Positions 1-5,370 of a stretch of DNA of 6,147 nucleotides are shown here, piece by piece; the stretch's first letter is position 1; every line of letters starts with the position of its first letter. Source of the DNA: Anaerolineae bacterium (GTDB taxonomy: Bacteria; Chloroflexota; Anaerolineae; UBA1429); assembly GCA_007118555.1 (NCBI GenBank), contig SKRJ01000068.1, positions 1 through 6,147 on the forward strand. The letters run 5' to 3'. The translations under genes were made by a program, and so were the position numbers. Under the pieces are notes generated by a model that saw only the letters and a program-made list of their open reading frames with translations, was not told where the DNA came from and did not search any database.

Positions 1-1
1 C

Positions 2-235
2 CGGGTGCCCCGTGACGCCTGGGCCCACACCCGGCTCGAGGCCGTGGTCCTGCGCCGCCAAGAGATCGAGAGCGTGTCGCCGGATACGCCGCTGGTGCTT
101 GCCTTGCAGCGCATGACGGGCAATAATATGGCGCAACTCCCGGTGGAGAGCAACGGCGAGCTCGAGGGCATCCTCAGCCGCCAGCGCATCATCACCTTTG
201 TGGAGATGCAGACGGGCGCTCGAGCCGAGCGCTGA
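2..235 (+). CDS. C-terminal fragment of a CBS-domain protein, probably an M50 site-2 protease (5' end outside window)
   Basis: The reading frame is open from the left edge (first full codon at position 2) and ends at TGA 233-235, leaving 77 residues. What remains is one CBS repeat: a VPRDAW linker, then IESVSPDTPL, an ALQRM helix, the strand QLPVESNGELEGILSR and a final helix IITFVEMQT. The order of a VPRxxW linker followed by a second CBS repeat ending in a GxLSRxxI segment is common at the C-terminus of Rip3-like membrane site-2 proteases, where the CBS pair sits in the cytoplasm and may bind adenine nucleotides. The protease domain itself is not in the window, so a stand-alone CBS protein is possible. 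GTG at 5 could be read as a start, but no ribosome binding site can be seen and the CBS fold would be incomplete, so this is a truncated gene. It has no obvious functional link to the sugar genes that follow. Confidence 0.7.
   Translation, partial: RVPRDAWAHTRLEAVVLRRQEIESVSPDTPLVLALQRMTGNNMAQLPVESNGELEGILSRQRIITFVEMQTGARAER
216..232 (+). other. Small hairpin overlapping the end of the CBS-protein gene
   Basis: GCGCTCG (216-222) and CGAGCGC (226-232) are perfect inverted repeats with a 3-nt loop, ending directly before the TGA stop at 233. A competing fold can pair GGGC 214-217 with GCCC 236-239. No T-tract follows. It is the first of two adjacent GC-rich stems between the CBS gene and the sulfatase gene, and may slow or partly terminate transcription or protect the mRNA end. 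GC-rich sequence makes chance stems common, so the function is uncertain. Confidence 0.35.
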
Positions 236-243
236 GCCCGAGC

Positions 244-261
244 GGAGCGGGTGACCGCTCC
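244..261 (+). other. Intergenic hairpin with a GNRA-type tetraloop upstream of the sulfatase gene
   Basis: GGAGCGG (244-250) pairs perfectly with CCGCTCC (255-261) across the loop GTGA (251-254), which in RNA is a GUGA tetraloop of the stabilising GNRA class. It is the most prominent element in the 50-nt gap between the CBS gene and the sulfatase. The sequence after it is CCC then ACAACCTCAG, with no T-run, so it is not a standard intrinsic terminator. It lies 12 nt before the sulfatase ribosome binding site and does not cover it. It may be an mRNA-stabilising or partial termination structure between the two co-directional genes. Confidence 0.45.
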
Positions 262-273
262 CCCACAACCTCA

Positions 274-281
274 GAGAGGAG
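274..281 (+). promoter_or_regulatory. Ribosome binding site of the sulfatase gene
   Basis: GAGAGGAG lies 4 nt before GTG 286. It supports the GTG start. No ATG in this frame precedes the conserved N-terminal strand of the sulfatase fold, which begins at residue 3. Confidence 0.7.
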
Positions 282-285
282 CGCT

Positions 286-1824
286 GTGAGGATTCTCTAT
301 CTGGACTGTGACACGTTGCGGCCCGACCACCTCGGCTGCTATGGCTATCATCGAAACACCTCCCCCAACATCGACCGGCTGGCGCAAGAGGGCCTGCGTT
401 GCACCAACTATTACGTCTCGGATGCGCCCTGTCTCCCCTCACGAGCCGCCCTCTTTACAGGGCGCTTTGGCATCCACACGGGCGTCGTGAGCCATGGCGG
501 CACCGCGGCAGACCCGCGCCTGGAGGGCCCCACACGCCAGTTTCGCCAATCGCGCGACCAGGCGTCCTGGATGGAAGTCTTGCGTCAGGCGGGGCTGCAC
601 ACCGTCTCTGTCAGCCCCTTTGCCGAGCGGCACTCGGCCTGGTGGTTCTACCGCGGGTTCAACGAGGCCCACAACACCGGCAAGGGCGGCATGGAGCGCG
701 CCGACGAGATGGCGCCCGTGGCCCTGGATTGGATCCGCAACCACGGTCGGCAGGACAACTGGTTCCTGCAGGTGAACATGTGGGACCCACACACGCCCTT
801 TCGCACGCCCATGGACTATGGCAATCCCTTTGAGGGCGAGCCGATCGCCGACTGGATCACAGATGACAAGATCCGGGAGGACTATTGCGGTTTCGGCCCC
901 CACAGCGCCCAGGACCCCGGGGGCTTTGGGCCCAACGATACCGAGCGCTGGCCCCGCCTGCCCGCCGAGATCGCGTCTCTCGAGGACTATCGCCGGTGGA
1001 TCGACGGCTATGACATCGGCATCCGCTACATGGACGACCACATCGGGCAGATTCTGGAGGCCCTGGAGGAGCAGGGCGTCCTCGACGAGACGGTGATCAT
1101 CGTATCGTCCGACCATGGCGAGAATCAGGGCGAGCGCAACGTCTATGGCGACCATCAGACCGCGGATCATGTCACGTCGCGGGTGCCCCTGATCGTGCGC
1201 TGGCCCGGTCGCCACCAGAGTGGCGGCGTGAACGCCGGTGGCGCCGAGGGCGGTGTGGTGGACGACGCGCTACATTACAACGTGGACTTGCCGCCCACCC
1301 TGGCCGAGATGCTGGGGTTGGACGCGCCGGCCGAGTGGGATGGGCAGAGCTTTGCCGCCACCTTGCGCGATGGCACACCCGCCGGCCGGGATTACCTTGT
1401 GGTCAGCCAGTGCGCCTGGAGTTGCCAACGCGCCGTTCGCTGGGACGATTGGATCCTGATACGGACCTATCACCCGGGCCTCAAGGATTTCCCGCCCGTG
1501 ATGCTGTTCAACGTGGCCGACGATCCCCACGAGCTGCACGATCTGGCCGACGAGCGCCCCGAGATCGTCAATACGGGGCTGGCCCGCCTGGAGGAGTGGC
1601 AGGCCGAGATGCTGGCGACCTCGCCCGGCGACGCCGACCCCCTCTGGACCGTGATGCGCGAGGGCGGCCCGTACCATGCCCGAGGCTGGCTGCTGCGCTA
1701 TGCGGAGCGGCTGCGGGCCACCGGCCGCGGCCATCACGCCGACCGGCTCCTGGCCGAGAGAATGCCCAACGAGTGGGTCTACCCCGACCGCCCCGGCGAC
1801 TGGGACGCCATCGACGAGGGATAG
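286..1824 (+). CDS. Cys-type sulfatase (formylglycine-dependent), cytoplasmic
   Basis: This 512-residue protein belongs to the alkaline phosphatase/sulfatase superfamily and should hydrolyse a sulfate ester; the substrate is not known. The N-terminal strand ends in DCDTLRPDHLG (residues 7-17), where Asp9 is the expected calcium ligand. The signature CLPSRAALFTGR (49-60) has the Cys that a maturation enzyme converts to formylglycine, so it is of the Cys type; no maturase gene is in the window. WDPHTPF (166-172) supplies the conserved active-site His. SSDHGEN (274-280) carries the Asp-His metal-site pair, and PLIVRWPG (301-308) is the usual following strand. LFNVADDPHELHDLA (407-421) is the typical C-terminal subdomain motif. 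There is no signal peptide, unlike many glycan sulfatases, so it probably acts in the cytosol on imported oligosaccharides. Start is GTG with a good ribosome binding site. A phosphonate monoester or phosphodiester hydrolase of the same superfamily is a less likely alternative. The family call is firm, the substrate is not. It converges on a beta-mannosidase gene. Confidence 0.93.
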   Translation: MRILYLDCDTLRPDHLGCYGYHRNTSPNIDRLAQEGLRCTNYYVSDAPCLPSRAALFTGRFGIHTGVVSHGGTAADPRLEGPTRQFRQSRDQASWMEVLRQAGLHTVSVSPFAERHSAWWFYRGFNEAHNTGKGGMERADEMAPVALDWIRNHGRQDNWFLQVNMWDPHTPFRTPMDYGNPFEGEPIADWITDDKIREDYCGFGPHSAQDPGGFGPNDTERWPRLPAEIASLEDYRRWIDGYDIGIRYMDDHIGQILEALEEQGVLDETVIIVSSDHGENQGERNVYGDHQTADHVTSRVPLIVRWPGRHQSGGVNAGGAEGGVVDDALHYNVDLPPTLAEMLGLDAPAEWDGQSFAATLRDGTPAGRDYLVVSQCAWSCQRAVRWDDWILIRTYHPGLKDFPPVMLFNVADDPHELHDLADERPEIVNTGLARLEEWQAEMLATSPGDADPLWTVMREGGPYHARGWLLRYAERLRATGRGHHADRLLAERMPNEWVYPDRPGDWDAIDEG

Positions 1825-1840
1825 CTGGCTCACATATACA

Positions 1841-1871
1841 CGAGGGGAGCCACTCTTGATCGCTCCCCTCG
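1841..1871. terminator. Stem-loop between convergent genes, probable bidirectional terminator
   Basis: CGAGGGGAGC (1841-1850) is perfectly complementary to GCTCCCCTCG (1862-1871), a 10-bp stem with an 11-nt loop. It starts 16 nt after the sulfatase stop and ends 15 nt from the stop of the beta-mannosidase on the other strand. On the plus strand CTCTTT follows, a weak T-tract. On the minus strand TGTATATGTG follows, which is poorer in T but AT-rich. The position in a 62-nt convergent gap is what one expects of a shared terminator; efficiency is probably better for the plus-strand transcript. Confidence 0.75.
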
Positions 1872-1886
1872 CTCTTTGCCTCTGCC

Positions 1887-4418
1887 CTATGAAAAGTGGC
1901 GGTTGCCCATCTCGACAATGGTGGGCAACTCTTGCCCGACAGGCCAGGGGATGCTCCACGGGATGCCTGGCAGCAGATCGAACACGTCATCGGCGATCTT
2001 GTTCTCGCCGACAGGATCGATGCAGGCGGCCCACACAAAGGCATCGCTCTGAAAGACCGCTCGATCGCCCTCGCGCGAGATCTGGATCTCTGGCTCCGCC
2101 CAGTGAATGGCCTTGTAGGGGGCGTTGAACAGACGGTTCTGCCTCACACAGCGCCCGTTCTGCCACAGCGTCGCGTACACGGCAGCGCGCCGGTAGCCCA
2201 TGGCCTCCCACTCGCTCACCGGCAGCCGACAACAGGCCACGCTGGCGTTGGGCGCCAGCGTCACCCGTCGCGAGTCCTGGCGGCTCTCGGCGCCGTCAAA
2301 GCAGGCATAGCCATATACGACCTCCCCCTCCCAGACCTCTGATGTATCATTGACGCAGTAGATGCACACCCGGTCGCCGTCGATGGCAGGAATGACCTGG
2401 ATCGGGTCAAAGGCGCGGCGCACGGGATGAAACGCCAGCTTGCGCCGCATGTAATAGTCCACGATGGTCCAGCCATGGGTGACCGGCCACGAGTCGTTGT
2501 ACATCCAAAAGATGGCCGAGGCGGTGCTGAACATGCGCCGGCGGAAATTGTTGATGTACTCGACCAGGGCCTCGGCCTGCAGCACGCCGCTGAGGTAGGC
2601 ATAGTCCTCGAGCGAGAGGGCCGCCGGGTCCAGGCCATACCAGGTGCGGAACCATTCCTCGTTGATCGACTTGCGCCCCGGCCCGTCCGAGCCTCGCGGG
2701 TTGGGCCCCGAGGCCAGCTCATTGTCATGATACTCCCAGCTCGGCGAGAGGTAACGCCGCTCGTCCTCGGGCAGGAACTGCTCCAGCGTCGCGATGGACG
2801 AGGCCCCCAGCGCCCCGCCCTCGTTGGGAAAGCGGCTCACATCGTCACGATAGGCCCAGAAATTCTCGCGGCTCTCCCCCAGCGACACGTGCCAGGGGTG
2901 CTGGTCGCCAGCGGTGGGATCGTTGGGGTGCAGGTTGCCCGGCGAATAGGGCGAGCTGGGCCAGTAGGGCCGCGAGGGATCCTCGTTGTGCAGGATGCGC
3001 GGTATCTCCATGTGATACAGCGCATAGTCGGGATGGGCGCGCACCGTGTCATACATCCAGTCCCAGGCGCCCCACTCGATCTCGTTGTTCCCGCACCACA
3101 CCACCAGGCTCGGATGGGGCGACAGCTCGCGGCTCACGTGGGTCACCTCGTCGCGCACGCTGCGCAGAAACGCGGGATCGCCCGAGGGATACTGGGCGCA
3201 GGCAAAGATGAAATCGTGCCACACCATGATGCCCGCGACGTCGCACAGCTCGAGAAAGTCGTGGTCTACGTACAGCCCGCCACCCCAGATGCGCAGCATG
3301 TTGAAGTTGGCCGCCACGGCCTCGTCGATCAGGCCCTGGTAGCGCTCGCGGTTCACGGCGGCCATGAGCATGTCGGCAGGTACCCAGTTGCCGCCCTTGC
3401 AAAAGACCGGCACCCCGTTGACATGCAGCGTAAAGTGCTCGCCGCCGTCGTCATGGGGCGAACGGTCGATGCTGACCGAGCGGATGCCTGTGCGGCATTG
3501 GCGGCTGTCTACCGTGGCCCCGTCGACATCGAGCCGGCAGGCGACGTCATACAGTGGCTGTTGTGCGTGGGGCAGCGGCCACCAGAGGGCGGGCTCATCG
3601 ATCTCGACGGCCACGGTCTGGGTCGACGCGCCAGGGGGCAGGGTCACGCTGGCGTCTCTCTCGGCGACCCCGGGACCGGAGACCTGCACGCCCACCACCG
3701 CCTCGATCGCCTCGTCGCCCACATTCTCGACATGCACGCGCACGTAGAGTATGGCCTGCGAGTGATCGCCGGCCAGCTCGGGATACACGGTGACCTGCTC
3801 GATGCGCGCCGTGTCCGCCCATTCCAGCGCCACCGAGCCGGGGATGCCCACATTGACCAGGCGCGGGTTCCAGTCCCAGCCGAACTGGAACTGGGGCTTG
3901 CGCAGCCACATGCGCTTGTGCAGCAGGCTGTCGGGATGGCGCGGGTCATAGTCGCCCGCCGTGCGCTCGGCGGCGGCATACAACCCCGACTCGACGGCGA
4001 CGCTGAGCTGGTTCTCGCCCTCGCGCAGATGGTCGGTCACGTCGATGCGGCAGGGGTAAAACACGTTGGCATGCCCGCCAATCCGTTCGCCATTGAGCCA
4101 GATCTCGGCCACCAGGTCCAGCGCCTCGAACACGAGCCAGACGCGGCCGGCCTCCAGCGCCTCGGCCTCGGGTGTAAACGTGCGCCGATAGATCCAGAAC
4201 TGCTCCTCGACCCAGCGGGCCGCCAGAGCGTTCGTGCCCACGCGGGGGTCGTCGATGCGCCCCGCGCGCATCAGGTCCAGATGAACACCGCCCGGCACCT
4301 GGGCGTCGATGCAGGCGCGCTCGTCGACGTCGGGGAGGCAGTAGGTCGCCACCTCGCCACGCCGCCCATCGGTCCCCCTGAGCTTCCATGTCCCGTCCAG
4401 GCTCTGTTTTGCGAACAT
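1887..4418 (-). CDS. Glycoside hydrolase family 2 beta-mannosidase
   Basis: The protein (843 residues, normal for the family) should release beta-linked mannose from non-reducing ends of oligosaccharides by a retaining mechanism. Domain order is that of GH2 beta-mannosidases. A jelly-roll domain starts at LDGTWKL (residues 7-13) with VPGGVHLDLM (42-51). FGWDWNPRL (179-187) is close to the family's FGWDWGPR motif. An Ig-like domain ends near WWPLPHAQQPLY (279-290), and the TIM barrel carries GGNWVPADM (342-350), RIWGGGLY (376-383) and WHDFIFACAQYP (400-411). WCGNNE (441-446) gives the acid/base Glu446. The expected nucleophile is Glu533 in FPNEGG, where most relatives have SEFG or SEYG. NDSWPV near residue 642 is also typical. 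Beta-sandwich domains follow. No signal peptide is seen, so it is probably cytoplasmic. ATG 4418 is chosen because AGGAGG lies 8 nt upstream; the longer frame from TTG 4496 would begin inside the promoter. Another beta-glycoside specificity remains possible because of the altered motif. Confidence 0.92.
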   Translation of the reverse strand: MFAKQSLDGTWKLRGTDGRRGEVATYCLPDVDERACIDAQVPGGVHLDLMRAGRIDDPRVGTNALAARWVEEQFWIYRRTFTPEAEALEAGRVWLVFEALDLVAEIWLNGERIGGHANVFYPCRIDVTDHLREGENQLSVAVESGLYAAAERTAGDYDPRHPDSLLHKRMWLRKPQFQFGWDWNPRLVNVGIPGSVALEWADTARIEQVTVYPELAGDHSQAILYVRVHVENVGDEAIEAVVGVQVSGPGVAERDASVTLPPGASTQTVAVEIDEPALWWPLPHAQQPLYDVACRLDVDGATVDSRQCRTGIRSVSIDRSPHDDGGEHFTLHVNGVPVFCKGGNWVPADMLMAAVNRERYQGLIDEAVAANFNMLRIWGGGLYVDHDFLELCDVAGIMVWHDFIFACAQYPSGDPAFLRSVRDEVTHVSRELSPHPSLVVWCGNNEIEWGAWDWMYDTVRAHPDYALYHMEIPRILHNEDPSRPYWPSSPYSPGNLHPNDPTAGDQHPWHVSLGESRENFWAYRDDVSRFPNEGGALGASSIATLEQFLPEDERRYLSPSWEYHDNELASGPNPRGSDGPGRKSINEEWFRTWYGLDPAALSLEDYAYLSGVLQAEALVEYINNFRRRMFSTASAIFWMYNDSWPVTHGWTIVDYYMRRKLAFHPVRRAFDPIQVIPAIDGDRVCIYCVNDTSEVWEGEVVYGYACFDGAESRQDSRRVTLAPNASVACCRLPVSEWEAMGYRRAAVYATLWQNGRCVRQNRLFNAPYKAIHWAEPEIQISREGDRAVFQSDAFVWAACIDPVGENKIADDVFDLLPGIPWSIPWPVGQELPTIVEMGNRHFS

Positions 4419-4426
4419 GCTCTCGG

Positions 4427-4432
4427 CCTCCT
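4427..4432 (-). promoter_or_regulatory. Ribosome binding site that fixes the beta-mannosidase start
   Basis: Read on the minus strand, AGGAGG (within GGAGAGGAGG, 4427-4436) is 8 nt before ATG 4416-4418. This perfect site, together with the promoter further upstream, decides for the 843-residue product over longer in-frame versions. Confidence 0.88.
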
Positions 4433-4467
4433 CTCCGGCTGCGGATCGTGCGCTGCTTTGCATACTC

Positions 4468-4496
4468 ATTATGACCGCTGGCTGGTAGAGCGTCAA
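4468..4496 (-). promoter_or_regulatory. Sigma-70-type promoter of the beta-mannosidase gene
   Basis: On the minus strand, TTGACG (4491-4496) and CATAAT (4468-4473) are separated by exactly 17 nt, each matching 5 of 6 consensus bases. Transcription would start near 4461, about 43 nt before the ATG at 4418, leaving room for the AGGAGG site. The two boxes are AT-richer than their surroundings. It lies back to back with the rightward promoter; the two -35 boxes are 17 nt apart. Confidence 0.8.
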
Positions 4497-4516
4497 CCGT
4501 GCCTGACACCCGGTTG
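4494..4516. promoter_or_regulatory. Dyad between the two divergent -35 boxes, candidate regulator site
   Basis: CAACCG (4494-4499) and CGGTTG (4511-4516) form a perfect 6-bp inverted repeat with 11 nt between the arms, centred at 4505. Each arm overlaps one of the opposed -35 boxes. Three of the six matched bases follow simply from having two TTG-type -35 boxes facing away from each other, so only the CCG/CGG part is extra. A protein bound here could control both transcription units. No regulator gene is in the window to match it with. Confidence 0.35.
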
Positions 4517-4542
4517 CCTCGCGGCAGCCGCGGGTCTAGAAT
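4514..4542 (+). promoter_or_regulatory. Sigma-70-type promoter of the isomerase-manA operon
   Basis: TTGCCT (4514-4519, 4 of 6 consensus bases) and TAGAAT (4537-4542, 5 of 6) are 17 nt apart. Transcription would start near 4549, about 36 nt before ATG 4585. The -10 lies in a short AT-rich stretch, TAGAATAAGG, in GC-rich surroundings. The weaker -35 would fit a regulated promoter. Confidence 0.65.
4520..4532 (+). promoter_or_regulatory. Palindrome in the spacer of the rightward promoter, candidate operator
   Basis: CGCGGC-A-GCCGCG is a perfect 13-bp palindrome centred on A4526, beginning the base after the -35 box and ending 4 bases before the -10 box. A repressor here would block RNA polymerase directly, as sugar-responsive repressors often do. 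A GC-rich palindrome of this length can occur by chance, and the arms do not clearly match a consensus of a regulator family that I can name. Confidence 0.4.
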
Positions 4543-4584
4543 AAGGGTATCGTTCGCATCATCCGGTCGCCACTGGGAGGTCAC

Positions 4585-5367
4585 ATGATCAAACTATCGG
4601 GGCGCACCCAGCCCCTGGAGCATTACCCCGTTCTGGACGCGCTGGACGTCATTCACCGCCTGGGCTTTGACGGCGTCGAGGTCTGCCTGGAGACCGACGA
4701 GATGGCGCCGGACACGCTCACTGACGAGATCATCGCGAGCGTGCGGGAGCGCATCGAGACGCTGGGGCTGGCGCCCCACTCGGTGGGCTATCACAGGGAC
4801 TATGTCTACGACGACCACGAGTACGAGCTGACCCGGCGCGCCATCGCCGCCACCCGCGATTTTGGCACCGACCTGTTCATCTTTTCGGGCCCGCCCAAGC
4901 GCACCAGCGATCAGGCCGAGTGGGACCGGATGCTGGCCCGCACCAGCGAGCTGGTCAACCTGGGCGAAAAGCATGGCGTCATCCTGGCGCAAGAGTTCGA
5001 GCCGGGGTTCATCGTGGGCTCCACGGCCGAGCTGCTGCGCCTGTTCGAGGAGCTGCCCTCGTCCCACCTGGCCGCCAACGCCGACCTGGGCCACCTCTAC
5101 CTGTGCGACCCCGATCCCATCGCGTCCATCCACGCCCTCGGCAGCAAGATCGTCCACGGCCACGTAGAGAACATGGTCACGGGCGTCCACGATCATGTGC
5201 TGCCCACCGAAGGCGACATGGACCTGGAGCGCTATTTCGAGGCGCTGCACGAGATCGGGTTCGACGGGGCCCTGGCGCTGGACCTGTACAAGCACGATTA
5301 CGAGACGGTGGCCCCCGAGCAGATCGCCTATCTCCGCTCGCTGATCGCCGCTGTAGAGGAGCGCTAG
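4585..5367 (+). CDS. Sugar phosphate isomerase/epimerase-like TIM-barrel protein (xylose isomerase-like/AP endonuclease 2 fold)
   Basis: The 260-residue protein has the usual length and order of the xylose-isomerase-like TIM-barrel family, which isomerises or epimerises ketoses, sugar acids or inositols with a bound divalent metal. The opening LDVIHRLGFDGVEV (20-33) is the typical first helix and second strand. Expected metal ligands can be placed: Glu137 in LAQEFEPGF, Asp167 with His170 in NADLGH, His191 or His193 in VHGHVEN, and Asp233 in ALDLY, where most relatives have Glu. No signal peptide is present. GGGAGG at 4575-4580 is 4 nt before ATG 4585. It is the first gene of an operon with a mannose-6-phosphate isomerase 3 nt downstream, and its promoter faces away from that of a beta-mannosidase, so its substrate is likely to come from the same glycan. 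The exact reaction cannot be told from the sequence; an endonuclease role is unlikely given the context. Confidence 0.85.
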   Translation: MIKLSGRTQPLEHYPVLDALDVIHRLGFDGVEVCLETDEMAPDTLTDEIIASVRERIETLGLAPHSVGYHRDYVYDDHEYELTRRAIAATRDFGTDLFIFSGPPKRTSDQAEWDRMLARTSELVNLGEKHGVILAQEFEPGFIVGSTAELLRLFEELPSSHLAANADLGHLYLCDPDPIASIHALGSKIVHGHVENMVTGVHDHVLPTEGDMDLERYFEALHEIGFDGALALDLYKHDYETVAPEQIAYLRSLIAAVEER

Positions 5368-5370
5368 CGA

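Noticed and set aside
99..129. Possible internal promoter TTGCCT-19 nt-TAATAT for the sulfatase inside the CBS-protein gene
   Set aside because: The spacer is too long, the -10 matches only 4 of 6 bases, and its AT content is explained by the Asn-Asn-Met codons of the CBS domain.
218..225. The 8-bp palindrome GCTCGAGC as a restriction or regulator site
   Set aside because: It lies in coding sequence near a stop codon in GC-rich DNA and is better treated as part of the local hairpin; one short palindrome is expected by chance.
439..1215. A 258-residue minus-strand frame within the sulfatase gene
   Set aside because: Low-complexity shadow translation with no family motif; the plus-strand frame carries the full sulfatase signature.
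2427..4544. A 705-residue open frame on the plus strand, antisense to the beta-mannosidase
   Set aside because: It is a shadow of GC-rich codon bias: the composition is rich in His, Val, Arg, Gly and Ala with no recognisable domain, no convincing ribosome binding site, and it runs through both divergent promoters. The minus-strand frame has all the GH2 motifs.
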